The notes under the pieces are model-generated. The model was given only the letters and a program-made list of their open reading frames with translations, ran no database searches and was not told the origin of the DNA. From Endozoicomonas sp. 8E (GTDB lineage Bacteria; Pseudomonadota; Gammaproteobacteria; Pseudomonadales; Endozoicomonadaceae): 64,000 nucleotides of DNA. The position numbers and the translations under genes are program-made. Shown here one piece after another: positions 1 through 10,477 of the stretch. Where the stretch lies: assembly GCF_032883915.1 (NCBI RefSeq), contig NZ_CP120717.1:3417697-3481696 (forward strand). The letters are read 5' to 3'. The number at the start of each line of letters is the position of its first letter. The first letter of the stretch is position 1.

Positions 1-720
1 GCCGTTGACTGAATGGCTGTCGTCTCCCATCAGATACAGATACACTGGCATAATATCTTCAGGGGTAGGTCGGCTCATCGGGTCTTCACCGGGGTAGGCA
101 GACGCTCTCATGGCTGTGCGGGTGCCACCAGGATTGATGGTGTTAACTCTTACCTGACTCAGGCCGTCTTCTTCGTCGGCCATAACTTGCATCAGGCCTT
201 CGGTAGCAAATTTCGAAATGCTATAGGCTCCCCAGTGAGCACGCCCTTTATGACCGACGCTGGATGAAGTGAAGGTAATGGAACCCGATTTAGCCTTGCG
301 GAGCAGGGGGAGCAGTTCTCTGGAGAGCAGAAAGGGTGCGGTCACATTAACGTGCATGACCTCATTCCATTTGTCCAGATCGAACTGTGCAATGGTCTTG
401 AGTTCGCCCAAGAGGCCTGCATTGTGCAGAAGCCCGTCCAGTCTGCCAAATTCCTTGTCCAGAGTTTCTGCCAGGTTGGCATAGTCCTGCTCGGAGGCTC
501 CGGCGAGGTTCATGGGGTAAATAGCCGCCTGGGGCCAGCCATTTTCTTCAATTTCGTCATAGACTTCTTCAAGCTTGCTGGTGGTTCTGCCCAACAAGAT
601 GACGGTTGCGCCGTGGCGTGCAAAGGTCAGGGCTGCCGTACGGCCAATACCACTGCCAGCACCAGTGACCAGGATAATTTTGTCCTGGAGGAGGTTGTCG
701 GGTGCGGTATATTCAAACAT
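1..720 (-). CDS. yciK: YciK-family short-chain oxidoreductase (partial)
   Basis: Short-chain dehydrogenase/reductase with a Rossmann fold; the physiological substrate of YciK is not established. The reading frame is open from an ATG at 720 to the window edge (240 codons). It shows the nucleotide-binding motif TGAGSGIG near residue 20, the NAG motif (HNAGLLG) near residue 90 and the catalytic YSISK (Tyr-x3-Lys) near residue 168. Family members are about 250 residues, so only the last few codons lie outside the window. The start overlaps the mupP stop by 8 bp, which fits translational coupling in a ubiG-mupP-yciK operon like that of pseudomonads. Confidence 0.9.
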   Translation of the reverse strand, partial: MFEYTAPDNLLQDKIILVTGAGSGIGRTAALTFARHGATVILLGRTTSKLEEVYDEIEENGWPQAAIYPMNLAGASEQDYANLAETLDKEFGRLDGLLHNAGLLGELKTIAQFDLDKWNEVMHVNVTAPFLLSRELLPLLRKAKSGSITFTSSSVGHKGRAHWGAYSISKFATEGLMQVMADEEDGLSQVRVNTINPGGTRTAMRASAYPGEDPMSRPTPEDIMPVYLYLMGDDSHSVNG

Positions 721-1444
721 GCGTTGCTCTCCGTGGCAGCTGCCACTTGTACTTTTCCAGCAGCGGAAGAATCTCTTCTGCGGACGAAACGTTGTAATCA
801 GCGTGCCACTGATCCGGTGTGTCTATGGGGCTGATAAAACCATAGAGTGCTGCGATAGTCACCATTCCTGCGTTTCTGCCAGCCTCGATGTCGCGCAAAT
901 GATCACCTATATAAATGCACTTTGCCGGGTTAGCATCTGTTTGCTGGCAGGCTACCAGCAGAGCTTCCGGGTTGGGCTTGGTCAGTTTGACATGGTCTGG
1001 ACAGATCAATGTTTTTGATCGCTGGCTCAAATCAGCCTGATCCAATAAGATTTTTGCATAAGCTGAAGGCTTATTGGTGACAACTCCCCAGGGAATGGCT
1101 TTGTCATCCAGAGTATCTAGCAGCATTGGCATTCCGTCGTACAGTTTTGCCGCCTTTTCTCTGCGATCATTATTGATGTATTCATTATATTCATCAAGAA
1201 GCCTGCTTCTCAGGCTTTCGAGTTTCGGGTCAGATGGCTCTAAACCATAGGCAAGTTGAACAAGCTTTCTTGAGCCTTCTGAAACATGGCTTCGAATCAG
1301 TTCACTATCAATTGCTGGCATATTGTCATCTGCCAGCATTTTGTTGACGGTGAAAATAAAGTCTTCCGAGGTGTCCAGCAGTGTGCCGTCCAGATCAAAA
1401 AAAATACCTTCAATGGCGTTCGGTTGGCTCATCGGGATTCTCAT
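713..1444 (-). CDS. mupP: HAD phosphatase, N-acetylmuramic acid 6-phosphate phosphatase (MupP)
   Basis: HAD-superfamily hydrolase of 243 residues with motif I DLDGT (Asp17 and Asp19), motif II Thr123-Asn124, a Lys in the KPNP region near 156 and motif IV GDHLRD near 180. MupP dephosphorylates MurNAc-6-P in the cell-wall recycling route that bypasses de novo UDP-MurNAc synthesis. The specific assignment rests on position: in Pseudomonas, mupP sits between ubiG and yciK exactly as here. On sequence alone phosphoglycolate phosphatase (Gph) is the alternative. The ATG overlaps the ubiG stop (ATGA); a second ATG four codons in is also possible. Confidence 0.8.
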   Translation of the reverse strand: MRIPMSQPNAIEGIFFDLDGTLLDTSEDFIFTVNKMLADDNMPAIDSELIRSHVSEGSRKLVQLAYGLEPSDPKLESLRSRLLDEYNEYINNDRREKAAKLYDGMPMLLDTLDDKAIPWGVVTNKPSAYAKILLDQADLSQRSKTLICPDHVKLTKPNPEALLVACQQTDANPAKCIYIGDHLRDIEAGRNAGMVTIAALYGFISPIDTPDQWHADYNVSSAEEILPLLEKYKWQLPRRATHV

Positions 1445-2178
1445 TGGGACTCTGGCTTGCTGCCATAGATCAGGTAATTAACGTCAGTGTCCGACTTTTT
1501 AAGGGAGTAAACGCCAGTAAACGGGTTAAAAACCATGCCTGTCATGTCGTGTACTTCCAGATCAGTCTGGCGCATCCAGCTACAGAGTTCATGGGGTTTA
1601 ATGAATTTACTGTGCTCATGTGTCCCTTTGGGTAGCATTTTTAGAACATACTCGGCCCCGACAATGGCAAACAGCCAGGATTTGGCATTGCGGTTTATCG
1701 TAGCAAAGAAGATCTTTCCGCCGGGTTTGAGCAGCTTTTCACAGGCGCGAATAACGGATGCAGGCTCGGGAACGTGTTCGAGCATTTCAAGGCAGGTGAC
1801 AACATCAAAGGTGCCGGGCATTTCTTCTGCCAGCTCTTCCACCGGAATCTTGCGGTAATTGACCTCGACTTCGCTTTCCATACTGTGCAGGCGAGCGACG
1901 GAAAGTGGTGCGTCGCCCATGTCGATGCCAGTCACCTCTGCGCCGCGAAGTGCCATGGATTCGCTGAGAATGCCTCCACCACAGCCAACGTCCAGGACTT
2001 TTTTTCCTGCCAGACCTGCTCGCTCATCGATGTAGTTGAGGCGCAGCGGGTTGATTTCGTGCAGTGGCTTGAATTCACCGTTCATGTCCCACCAACGGCT
2101 GGCCAACTCTTCAAATTTAGCAATTTCGGCTGGATCGACGTTTTGCACTGGGCGTGGTTCGTCCTGGTTTGCAGTCAT
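1441..2178 (-). CDS. ubiG: Ubiquinone biosynthesis O-methyltransferase UbiG
   Basis: Class I SAM-dependent methyltransferase that performs the two O-methylations of ubiquinone biosynthesis. The SAM-binding motif [10 protein letters not shown] lies at residues 61-69, preceded by the typical UbiG N-terminal stretch ([10 protein letters not shown]) and followed by the acidic motif GIDMG. The length of 245 residues is normal for the family. It is the first gene of a minus-strand operon with mupP and yciK, joined by an ATGA overlap, and is divergent from gyrA. Confidence 0.95.
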   Translation of the reverse strand: MTANQDEPRPVQNVDPAEIAKFEELASRWWDMNGEFKPLHEINPLRLNYIDERAGLAGKKVLDVGCGGGILSESMALRGAEVTGIDMGDAPLSVARLHSMESEVEVNYRKIPVEELAEEMPGTFDVVTCLEMLEHVPEPASVIRACEKLLKPGGKIFFATINRNAKSWLFAIVGAEYVLKMLPKGTHEHSKFIKPHELCSWMRQTDLEVHDMTGMVFNPFTGVYSLKKSDTDVNYLIYGSKPESQ

Positions 2179-2681
2179 AGTGTCCAGTTTCTCATGCGGT
2201 TGTGTTGAATGTGCGCCGGGAAGCGGGTCTCTCTGAAGATCGCTTTATGCGAAGAGTAACGCAAAAAACAAATATCGAGAGTTGGTTGATTTCCGAAAGT
2301 AACAGCGCAGTTTATATTCTTGTCTGCATTATACAGACAGAGTTATCAGAGTTAAGTATTCCTGTCATAGAGATACTAAACAGTTACTATGTCGTACTTC
2401 TGTGTCATTTTTTTATTCACAAATATTGTTGTCAACGCATAGACTGGCTCGCAGTAAGGCTGGCAGCTGTGGTATTATTCCCTACTTAATATGAAAAAAG
2501 TAGCCATGCCCTTTTTATCGTTAAATTCATTTCAACGCTCCTTTCTGTTCAGACGGGAACTGAATGATTGCTTCCACATGGCTGCGTGTTGATTGAATTG
2601 TTCGGGTTTCCGGCCTTCCGGGTTGAGAAAGGGTACTGACTGGTATCCGTTGGGCGCAAGCTAAAGGACGACTGGGTTTAC
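2179..2681. promoter_or_regulatory. Divergent intergenic region between ubiG and gyrA
   Basis: About 500 bp without a convincing gene. It must carry the ubiG operon promoter (minus strand) and the gyrA promoter (plus strand). The part around 2330-2500 is AT-rich and contains hexamers such as TATTAT at 2473-2478, but I cannot fix a promoter with confidence. A purine-rich AAAGGA lies 13-14 nt before the gyrA ATG. Confidence 0.4.
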
Positions 2682-5303
2682 ATGACTGATATCGCCAAAG
2701 AGATTCTTCCGGTAAACATCGAAGACGAACTCAAGCAGTCCTATCTGGACTATGCCATGAGTGTCATCGTCGGGCGGGCGCTGCCCGACGTACGTGACGG
2801 ACTCAAGCCGGTCCATCGGCGGGTTCTCTTCGCAATGAACGAGCTGGGCAATGACTGGAACAAGCCCTACAAAAAATCAGCTCGTGTGGTGGGTGATGTG
2901 ATTGGTAAATATCACCCCCACGGTGACTCTGCAGTATATGACACCATTGTTCGTATGGCGCAGCCATTCTCTCTGCGTTACATGCTGGTAGACGGGCAGG
3001 GTAACTTCGGCTCCGTGGATGGTGACTCTGCAGCGGCCATGCGTTACACCGAGATCCGGATGCAGAAGATCAGTCATGACATCATGGCTGACCTGGATAA
3101 GGAAACGGTTGATTACGTACCTAACTATGATGGCACGGAACAGATCCCAGCTGTTATGCCTACCCGTATACCCAATCTGCTGGTGAATGGCGCTGCGGGT
3201 ATTGCCGTTGGTATGGCAACCAATATACCTCCCCATAATCTGACTGAAGTGGTCAAAGGTTGTCTGGCGCTGATTGATGATGAGAGTCTCTCTGTTGATG
3301 ACCTGATGGAATACATTCCGGGTCCGGACTTTCCGACTGCTGGCATTATTAATGGTCGTGCGGGCATTTTGCAGGCCTATCGAACCGGACGTGGTCGTAT
3401 CTATATTCGTGCCCGTGCAAATATCGAGCACGATGAGAAGAAAAACAAAAGCACCATTATTGTTACCGAGCTGCCTTATCAGCTGAACAAGGCACGATTG
3501 ATTGAAAAGATCGCCGAGCTGGTCAAAGACAAGAAAATTGAAGGCATTTCCGAACTGCGCGACGAGTCTGACAAAGACGGTATGCGTGTCGTGATCGAGT
3601 TGCGTCGTGGTGAAGTTGCCGACGTAGTGCTCAATAACCTTTATTCACAAACCCAGCTTGAAAGCGTATTCGGTATCAATAATGTTGCGCTGGTGGATGG
3701 TCAGCCAAGACTCCTGAATCTTAAGGAGATGCTGGAAGCCTTTGTTCGCCATCGTCGCGAAGTGGTGACCCGCAGAACCGTTTATGAGCTGCGTAAAGCT
3801 CGTGAACGGGGTCATTTGCTGGAAGGTCTGGCTGTGGCGCTTTCCAACATTGATCCGGTGATTGCCTTGATCAAGGACTCTCCAACGCCTGCAGAAGCCA
3901 AAGAAAAACTGATGGCTCAAGGGTGGGAGCCGGGCCACGTGCTGGAAATGGCGGAGCGTGCCGGTGCCGATGCCTGTCGGCCTGAAGAATTACCTGCAGA
4001 GTTTGGCATGAGGGATGATGGTCTCTACTATTTGTCCCCTGCCCAGGCTCAGGCAATTATGGAAATGCGTCTGCACAGACTGACCGGTCTGGAGCACGAC
4101 AAACTGCTGGGTGAATATCGCGAGCTGCTGGAAAAAATTGCCGAGTTACTGCTCATTCTTTCCAGCTCCGAGCGTTTGATGGAAGTCATCCGTGAAGAGA
4201 TGGAAAAAGTGGTTGAAGAGTACGGCGATGAGCGTCGCACTGAAATCACCAGTTCACGCCGAGATCTGACCGTTGAAGATCTGATTTCTGAAGAAGACAT
4301 GGTAGTCACCCTGTCTCATGGTGGTTATGCAAAAACCACATCGCTCGACACCTATCAGGCACAGCGCCGTGGTGGTCGGGGCAAGTCTGCTGCTTCGGTA
4401 AAAGACGAAGATTATGTTGAACATATGCTGGTGGCCAATACCCATACCCAGATTCTTTGCTTCTCCAGCAGGGGTAAGGTCTATTGGTTGAAGGTCTATC
4501 AGATTCCGGAAGCAGGCCGTACTTCACGTGGCCGCCCAATTGTGAACATCCTGCCTCTGGAAGAGGGTGAGCGGATCACGGCGATGCTGCCTGTAGAAGA
4601 GTATACCGAAGGTTACTTTGTCTTTATGGCAACGGCTGCAGGAACGGTTAAGAAGACGCCTCTGGAGCAGTTTTCCCGCCCAAGAACCAGTGGCCTGATT
4701 GCCCTGGGGCTTGATGAAGGTGATACTCTTGTGGGTGCTGAAATTACCACCGGTGAGAAGCAGGTTATGCTGCTTTCCAATGCCGGAAAAGCGATCCGCT
4801 TCGAAGAGACTGATGTGCGCGCCATGGGCAGAACCGCCAGAGGTGTGCGTGGTGTCAAGTTACAGGATGCACAAAGAGTTATCTCTCTGATTATCCCCGA
4901 AGACGACACCCAGATTCTAACCGTCAGTCAGAATGGTTTCGGTAAACGCACGGCGGTAGAAGATTTCAGAATCACCGGGCGTGGTGGTCAGGGGGTCATC
5001 TCAATGCAGTGTACCGATCGAAACGGTGAGCTGATTGGTGCTATCCAGGTGCAGGATGGAGAGGAGATCATGTTGATCTCTGATCAGGGCACCCTGGTAA
5101 GAACCCGTGTTGATGAAATATCTGTCATGAGTCGTAATACTCAGGGTGTTACCCTGATCAAGGTTCAGGAAGGCGAGAAGCTAGTCGGTGTTGCCAGAGT
5201 TGAGGAGCCGGAAGAGCCTGAGCATTTAGCTGAGGGCGATGAAGCCGAAGAGGCTGGGGAAGAAACCTCTCAGGCCGGACCTGGTGAAGGGAAGGAAGGC
5301 TGA
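2682..5303 (+). CDS. gyrA: DNA gyrase subunit A
   Basis: Breakage-reunion subunit of gyrase, 873 residues. Residue numbering in the N-terminal part coincides with E. coli: the quinolone pocket has Ser83 and Asp87 (GDSAVYD), both wild-type sensitive residues, and the catalytic tyrosine is Tyr122 (AMRYTEIR). The GyrA box QRRGGRG near residue 560 opens the C-terminal beta-pinwheel that wraps DNA. The protein ends in an acidic, Glu-rich tail. It is followed by a strong intrinsic terminator, so it appears to be monocistronic. Confidence 0.98.
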   Translation: MTDIAKEILPVNIEDELKQSYLDYAMSVIVGRALPDVRDGLKPVHRRVLFAMNELGNDWNKPYKKSARVVGDVIGKYHPHGDSAVYDTIVRMAQPFSLRYMLVDGQGNFGSVDGDSAAAMRYTEIRMQKISHDIMADLDKETVDYVPNYDGTEQIPAVMPTRIPNLLVNGAAGIAVGMATNIPPHNLTEVVKGCLALIDDESLSVDDLMEYIPGPDFPTAGIINGRAGILQAYRTGRGRIYIRARANIEHDEKKNKSTIIVTELPYQLNKARLIEKIAELVKDKKIEGISELRDESDKDGMRVVIELRRGEVADVVLNNLYSQTQLESVFGINNVALVDGQPRLLNLKEMLEAFVRHRREVVTRRTVYELRKARERGHLLEGLAVALSNIDPVIALIKDSPTPAEAKEKLMAQGWEPGHVLEMAERAGADACRPEELPAEFGMRDDGLYYLSPAQAQAIMEMRLHRLTGLEHDKLLGEYRELLEKIAELLLILSSSERLMEVIREEMEKVVEEYGDERRTEITSSRRDLTVEDLISEEDMVVTLSHGGYAKTTSLDTYQAQRRGGRGKSAASVKDEDYVEHMLVANTHTQILCFSSRGKVYWLKVYQIPEAGRTSRGRPIVNILPLEEGERITAMLPVEEYTEGYFVFMATAAGTVKKTPLEQFSRPRTSGLIALGLDEGDTLVGAEITTGEKQVMLLSNAGKAIRFEETDVRAMGRTARGVRGVKLQDAQRVISLIIPEDDTQILTVSQNGFGKRTAVEDFRITGRGGQGVISMQCTDRNGELIGAIQVQDGEEIMLISDQGTLVRTRVDEISVMSRNTQGVTLIKVQEGEKLVGVARVEEPEEPEHLAEGDEAEEAGEETSQAGPGEGKEG

Positions 5304-5321
5304 TTCTGTATCCCATAACTT

Positions 5322-5349
5322 AACGCCAGCATCTTGCTGGCGTTTTATT
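5322..5349 (+). terminator. Intrinsic terminator of gyrA
   Basis: GC-rich hairpin AACGCCAGC / GCTGGCGTT with a 5-nt loop, followed by TTTATTT, about 20 bp after the gyrA stop codon. Confidence 0.85.
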
Positions 5350-5710
5350 TAGTGCGCTGAGTATGGCGCATAGCACCACTGGCGCTGTTTTAGTTTGCAT
5401 GGCGGCGGCTGGAACGAGGAATCGATCTGTTAACGGCGGTATCAGACCGAATAGCAGCATGGAAAAGTGCTACCAATGGACGAGTTGAATGATGCAATGC
5501 CGAACTTGGTGCATGAATCAGGCACTGTCGAAGAAGTTGTTTGATCGAATAGGTTTGATATCGAAGGTTGATTATAATCAGCAGCTTACGGGTTTGAATT
5601 TCGGAAATTTCCATGGAAAAAAGTGTATTGGCAGATTGATCTCAGATTCCAGAAGTTGATGAGTTGGCGTCATTTCTGAATTGGTGAGTCTGGCTGTATG
5701 GGAGGATGGT
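5350..5710. other. Intergenic region between gyrA and serC
   Basis: About 360 bp. No RNA gene or conserved coding frame is apparent. A short minus-strand open frame (74 codons) lacks a ribosome binding site and recognisable similarity. The region must contain the promoter of the serC-pheA-hisC-tyrA run. A GGAGG motif at 5701-5705 decides the serC start. Confidence 0.4.
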
Positions 5711-6829
5711 ATGAATAATCTATTGGCAGAAGCACTGGCTGAGCCGCAAGGGCAAACCTATAACTTTTCGGCGGGCCCGGCGCCTTTGCCAAAGTCGGTG
5801 CTTGAGCGTGCTCGTGATGAGCTGCTGGACTACAACCGTGAAGGGGCTTCCATTATGGAAGTCAGTCACAGAGGAAAATCCTTTCTCAAAGTCGCTGAGC
5901 AGGCGGAGCAGAATCTGCGTGATCTTTTGAAGATTCCTGAAAACTACAAGGTTCTGTTTTTACAGGGGGGTGCCCGTGGGCAGTTTGCTGCCGTCCCGTT
6001 GAACCTGAAAGGTGAGAAAAATAGTGCGGACTATGTCAACAGTGGGCACTGGGCTCAATCAGCTATCAAGGAAGCTCAGCGTTATTTGAATGTCAATGTT
6101 ATTGCTGATGGTAAGGGTGCTTCGTTCCATACCATGCCGGAAGAGAGTGACTGGCGCTTCAGTTCAGATGCGGCCTATGTCCATTACACACCGAACGAAA
6201 CGATTGGTGGTCTTGAATTTCCGTTTATACCGGATTCCGGTGATGTCCCGCTGGTAGCAGATATGTCATCCAACATCTTGTCCGGGCCTATTGATGTCAG
6301 CCGTTTTGGGGTTATCTATGCCGGTGCCCAGAAAAATATTGGTCCGGCAGGATTGACAGTAGTCATCGTGCGTGACGATCTGCTGGATCGAGGACATTCC
6401 AGCTGTCCCGCTGTTTTTGATTATCGAGTGCAGGCGGACAAGGATTCCATGTACAACACCCCGCCAACCTTTGCCTGGTACCTGGCCGGCCTGGTGTTTG
6501 AGTGGCTGAAGGAGCAGGGTGGTCTGGAGGTGATCGATCAGGTCAATGCCCGCAAGTCCGGCAAGTTTTACAAGGTGATTGATGAGTCCGGGTTTTATCA
6601 CAACAAGGTAGACCGCCGCTGGCGTTCAAGAATGAATGTACCCTTTACGCTGACTGACCCTGAGTTGGACAGAGTCTTCTTGGCAGAATCTGAAAAGAAT
6701 GGCTTTCTTTACCTTAAGGGCCACAAGGCAGTAGGCGGTATGCGGGCCAGTATTTATAATGCAGTACCGGAAGAGCATGTTGATGCGTTGATTGCCTTTA
6801 TGCGTGAATTCGAAAGAAAATTTGGATAA
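5711..6829 (+). CDS. serC: Phosphoserine aminotransferase
   Basis: PLP-dependent class V aminotransferase (372 residues) converting 3-phosphohydroxypyruvate to phosphoserine in serine synthesis, also used in pyridoxal phosphate synthesis. The N-terminal [10 protein letters not shown] motif and the PLP-lysine region [11 protein letters not shown] are clear. I chose the ATG at 5711 because a perfect GGAGG lies 5 nt upstream; the upstream in-frame ATG would add ten residues not seen in the family. It leads the serC-pheA-hisC-tyrA-cmk-rpsA gene order known from pseudomonads. Confidence 0.96.
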   Translation: MNNLLAEALAEPQGQTYNFSAGPAPLPKSVLERARDELLDYNREGASIMEVSHRGKSFLKVAEQAEQNLRDLLKIPENYKVLFLQGGARGQFAAVPLNLKGEKNSADYVNSGHWAQSAIKEAQRYLNVNVIADGKGASFHTMPEESDWRFSSDAAYVHYTPNETIGGLEFPFIPDSGDVPLVADMSSNILSGPIDVSRFGVIYAGAQKNIGPAGLTVVIVRDDLLDRGHSSCPAVFDYRVQADKDSMYNTPPTFAWYLAGLVFEWLKEQGGLEVIDQVNARKSGKFYKVIDESGFYHNKVDRRWRSRMNVPFTLTDPELDRVFLAESEKNGFLYLKGHKAVGGMRASIYNAVPEEHVDALIAFMREFERKFG

Positions 6830-6928
6830 CAAATCCTTGATCCGTTGCAATCTTGATAACAAAGCTCGCAGGATTGCCAGCCGCTGATTGCACGGCTCTG
6901 GTCATTACAGTTAAACGCAGAGAACATT

Positions 6929-8014
6929 ATGACAGATGACAAGTTGAAGGGGTTGCGGACAAAAATTGACAAGCTTGATCAGGATATTCTGAAGCTGATC
7001 AGTGAGCGTGCGCGCTGCGCTCAGGAAGTGGCCAGGGTCAAGCAGACTGAAGGCGCTGCGGCAGTATTTTATCGCCCGGAGCGTGAGGCTCAGGTTTTGC
7101 GTCGGGTGATGGAACGGAACAATGGTCCACTTGACGATGAAGAAATGGCTCGATTGTTCAGGGAGATTATGTCAGCCTGTCTGGCCCTTGAGGAGCCCGT
7201 CCGAGTGGCATTTCTTGGTCCGGAAGGCACCTTTACCCAACAGGCGGCCATGAAGCACTTTGGCCATTCTGCGATTTCTGTCCCTATGGCGGCAATTGAT
7301 GAGGTGTTCAGGGAGGTGACGGCTGGGGCTGTAAGCTATGGTGTTGTGCCTGTTGAGAATTCAACGGAAGGTGTGGTCAGTCATACTCTGGACAGTTTCA
7401 TGGATTCATCTCTGAAAATCTGTGGTGAAGTTGTATTGAGAATTCATCAGCATCTGCTGGTTTCTGAAAACACCCGTCGTGACAATATTACCCGTATATA
7501 CTCCCACGCCCAGTCATTGGCGCAGTGTCGTAAATGGCTGGATGCTCACTGGCCAATGGCCGAAAGAGTAGCGGTCAGCTCCAATGCGGAGGCGGCCAAG
7601 CGTATCAGGGGTGAATGGAACTCTGCGGCCATTGCCGGTGACATGGCTGCTGATATTTATGGTCTGGAAAAAATCTCTGAGAAAATTGAGGATCAACCGG
7701 ACAATTCCACGCGCTTCCTGATTATTGGTCATCAGGATGTGCCTGTCAGCGGAGAAGACAAAACCTCAATTGTCGTCAGTATGAGAAACCAGTCTGGTGC
7801 TCTGCATTCGATTCTTGAAGCGTTTGATGTTCATGACGTGGATCTCACCCGGGTGGAAACCCGTCCATCCCGTACCGGCATCTGGAACTATGTCTTCTTC
7901 ATTGACTTTGAAGGTCATAAAGACGATCCGGTTATCCAGAAGGTGCTTGGAAAGTTGGCTGACAGAGTGAATGATCTCCGTGTTCTGGGCTCTTATCCCA
8001 AGGGTGTTCTCTAA
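6929..8014 (+). CDS. pheA: Bifunctional chorismate mutase / prephenate dehydratase
   Basis: P-protein of phenylalanine synthesis, 361 residues. Residues 1-90 form an AroQ-type chorismate mutase (LRTKIDKLDQDILKLISER). A prephenate dehydratase domain follows (FLGPEGTFTQQAA near 95; VPVENSTEG near 140) and the last ~80 residues are an ACT domain (GALHSILEAF, ESRP-like ETRPSRTG) for Phe feedback inhibition. It lies between serC and hisC in the aromatic amino acid run. Confidence 0.96.
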   Translation: MTDDKLKGLRTKIDKLDQDILKLISERARCAQEVARVKQTEGAAAVFYRPEREAQVLRRVMERNNGPLDDEEMARLFREIMSACLALEEPVRVAFLGPEGTFTQQAAMKHFGHSAISVPMAAIDEVFREVTAGAVSYGVVPVENSTEGVVSHTLDSFMDSSLKICGEVVLRIHQHLLVSENTRRDNITRIYSHAQSLAQCRKWLDAHWPMAERVAVSSNAEAAKRIRGEWNSAAIAGDMAADIYGLEKISEKIEDQPDNSTRFLIIGHQDVPVSGEDKTSIVVSMRNQSGALHSILEAFDVHDVDLTRVETRPSRTGIWNYVFFIDFEGHKDDPVIQKVLGKLADRVNDLRVLGSYPKGVL

Positions 8015-8134
8015 CGAATCAGCCATGAGCGATTGAAACAATTTTTCGTCTCCCATCCTCTGGAAGTTGTCGAGAAGCCTTGGTTCCCGTGCTCCAGTGC
8101 GGGATCGAGTAGATGGTAAAAAAACAGGTGAAAC

Positions 8135-9244
8135 ATGGGTTGTGATTTTACAAAGCTTGCCGTACCGGGAATACGTGGCCTGAATCCTTATCTTCCCGGC
8201 AAACCCGTGGAAGAGCTGGCGCGCGAACAAGGTCTGGATGCCAGTAGTATTGTTAAACTGGCCAGTAATGAGAATCCTCTTGGGGCGGCTCAGTCTTCCC
8301 GTGAAGCCATTGCCGCAATGATGGATGAGCTGGCTCGATACCCGGATAGCAGTCTTTACAACCTGCGAGATAGTCTCTGTAGAAAACTCGCGGTTGATCC
8401 TGATCAGATAACCTTTGGCAACGGTTCCAATGATGTTCTGGTTCTGTTGGCGCAATGCTACCTGAAAGAGGGGTGCTCAGCTGTGTTCTCTGAATATGCA
8501 TTTGCGGTTTATCCCATAGCTGTTCAGGCTACCGGTGCTGAAAGTATTGTGGTTCCTGCTAAAAACTGGGGGCATGATCTGGAAGCGATGGCTGAAGCGG
8601 TTCGTTCTGATACCCGTATCGTGTTCCTGGCTAATCCTAATAACCCGACCGGTACCCGTTTTTCTGAAACAGAGTTGCGTGTCTTTCTGGGTAATGTGTC
8701 TGAAGAGGTTATTGTTGTTCTGGATGAAGCATACTTTGAGTATGTGTTGGAGAGTGAGTACCCGGATGGTATTGCGCTGCTGAAAGAATACCCCAATCTT
8801 GTAGTGATCAGAACATTCTCAAAAGCCTATGGTCTCGCGGGTGGTCGAATCGGTTATTCTGCTTCAAGTGGTGAAATAGCCTCAATTGTCAACAGGTTGC
8901 GACAGCCTTTTAATGTTAATAATCTTGTTGGGGCAGCAGCGGTTGCGGTTCTTAATGACGAAGAATACCTGAACCGTTCCAGACAGGTTAACCAGGATGG
9001 AATGGCTCAGATTGAAGCGGGTCTGAAGTCCATGAATATTGATTACATTCCATCCAGTGGTAACTTCATTACTTTTGATGCTGGCATGGAAGGTGTGGAG
9101 TGTTATCAGCGCTTACTCAAACAGGGTGTCATTGTCAGACCTCTTACCAATTATGGAATGCCGGGGCACCTCCGGGTTTCCATTGGTCTGGAAGAAGAGA
9201 ACCGTCGTTTTCTGGAAGCGCTGGCCGCTGTTAAACCGTTTTGA
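8135..9244 (+). CDS. hisC: Histidinol-phosphate / aromatic aminotransferase HisC-type
   Basis: Fold-type I PLP aminotransferase (369 residues). The PLP-binding region reads TFSKAYGLAGGRIGY, and ANPNNPTGT is the phosphate/PLP-binding loop. In this gene order (pheA-hisC-tyrA) the enzyme is usually annotated HisC2 and may serve in aromatic amino acid transamination as well as, or rather than, histidine synthesis; no other his genes are in the window. The start ATG follows a purine-rich stretch (AACAGGTGAAAC). Confidence 0.92.
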   Translation: MGCDFTKLAVPGIRGLNPYLPGKPVEELAREQGLDASSIVKLASNENPLGAAQSSREAIAAMMDELARYPDSSLYNLRDSLCRKLAVDPDQITFGNGSNDVLVLLAQCYLKEGCSAVFSEYAFAVYPIAVQATGAESIVVPAKNWGHDLEAMAEAVRSDTRIVFLANPNNPTGTRFSETELRVFLGNVSEEVIVVLDEAYFEYVLESEYPDGIALLKEYPNLVVIRTFSKAYGLAGGRIGYSASSGEIASIVNRLRQPFNVNNLVGAAAVAVLNDEEYLNRSRQVNQDGMAQIEAGLKSMNIDYIPSSGNFITFDAGMEGVECYQRLLKQGVIVRPLTNYGMPGHLRVSIGLEEENRRFLEALAAVKPF

Positions 9245-9305
9245 GTGATATACAGCCCTGAGCCAAATACAGCCCTGAACGATAGCTAGTAGTCTGAAGA
9301 GGCTG

Positions 9306-10304
9306 TTGCCATTTTCAGTCGACAGACATTTGAAAGTGGTTTTTAAAAAGGTTGAACGTGTAGTGATAGAGCAAAACAAGACCGGTACCCCTCTGAATAT
9401 TCTGGTGGTGGGGCTGGGCCTTATTGGAGGATCATTTGCAGTTTCCCTGAGAGAGTGCAGTGAGAACTTTCATCTGATGGGTTTTGATCTCAGGAGCGAA
9501 AACATTGAAGAAGCCCTTTCCCTGGGAATCATGGCAGAAGGTTGCAGTGATTTTGAATCCGCCGTCAGCAAGGCTGATGTTATCCTGCTGTCGGTTCCCA
9601 TGCTGGCTATGCCAAAGTTACTCCGGCAGCTCAAGGGGCTCGATCTCACTGACAAAGTGATGACCGATGTGGGTAGCTGCAAAGGCTCACTGGTTCAGGC
9701 TGCCCGGGAAATATTTGGTTGTGTGCCTGAGAATCTGGTGCCGGGTCATCCCATCGCCGGTTCAGAAAAAAGCGGAGTCACTGCCGCCAGGGCCGGACTG
9801 TTCAAGAATCATAAGGTGATCCTGACACCGTTGGAGAATACCGATACTGCGGCTTTATCTCTCGTCAGGCATCTCTGGCAATGCTGTGGTGCTCAAGTCA
9901 ACACTATGGATTTTCGGCGTCACGATGAAGTGCTGGCAATGACGAGCCATTTGCCTCATCTCCTGGCATTTTCACTGGTGGATACGCTGGCGGGCAATCC
10001 TGAAAATCAGGATATCTTTCGTTACGCCGCCGGAGGGTTTAGAGACTTTACCCGCATTGCCGGCAGTGATCCAATTATGTGGCACGATATTGCCCTGGGT
10101 AACAGCGAGGCTATTATTTCCTCGTTGGATCAGTTTTCTGAGGGCTTGATGCATCTTCGCCAGGCCATAGTTGAGAAAGACAGCAAAGGGATATTAGCCA
10201 GTTTTGAGCGAGCCCAATCAGCACGGCAGCACTTTGCCAGTATTCTGGAAAAAAGAGCCCACATGAACACCCTTGATGAGAACCGGGGTGGTTCCGTAAT
10301 CTGA
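9306..10304 (+). CDS. tyrA: Prephenate dehydrogenase (stand-alone TyrA)
   Basis: NAD(P)-dependent dehydrogenase of tyrosine synthesis. The Rossmann motif VVGLGLIGGSFA starts near residue 34, GHPIAGSEKSG is the TyrA-specific motif, and the conserved His in MTSHLPHLLAF is present. The first ~28 residues are atypical, and GTG codons at 9357 or 9363 are alternative starts. In Pseudomonas and many relatives this position holds a TyrA-AroA fusion or a tyrA-aroA pair; here the frame ends after the TyrA domain and no EPSP synthase follows before cmk. Confidence 0.92.
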   Translation: MPFSVDRHLKVVFKKVERVVIEQNKTGTPLNILVVGLGLIGGSFAVSLRECSENFHLMGFDLRSENIEEALSLGIMAEGCSDFESAVSKADVILLSVPMLAMPKLLRQLKGLDLTDKVMTDVGSCKGSLVQAAREIFGCVPENLVPGHPIAGSEKSGVTAARAGLFKNHKVILTPLENTDTAALSLVRHLWQCCGAQVNTMDFRRHDEVLAMTSHLPHLLAFSLVDTLAGNPENQDIFRYAAGGFRDFTRIAGSDPIMWHDIALGNSEAIISSLDQFSEGLMHLRQAIVEKDSKGILASFERAQSARQHFASILEKRAHMNTLDENRGGSVI

Positions 10305-10477
10305 GATTCGTATTCTGGATTGTGGCACTGTGGCCATATCCTTACCTAACTTCGTCAACCTGGCTTTAGATGCGGGTCTGGCGCTCTCAACAGAAGGTAT
10401 TCAAGCGTGAGAGATATTGATATGCCCACAGGGGCAGAAGTAATTTTTCATTACTTTATGGATTAGAGAGTCAGTCA

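Noticed and set aside
2202-2489. Open frame of 95 codons between ubiG and gyrA
   Set aside because: No ribosome binding site or family similarity; it lies in a divergent AT-rich promoter region.
2762-2945. Quinolone-resistance change in gyrA
   Set aside because: Positions 83 and 87 are Ser and Asp, the sensitive wild type.
5390-5614. Minus-strand frame of 74 codons between gyrA and serC
   Set aside because: Low-complexity composition, no start signal and no similarity.
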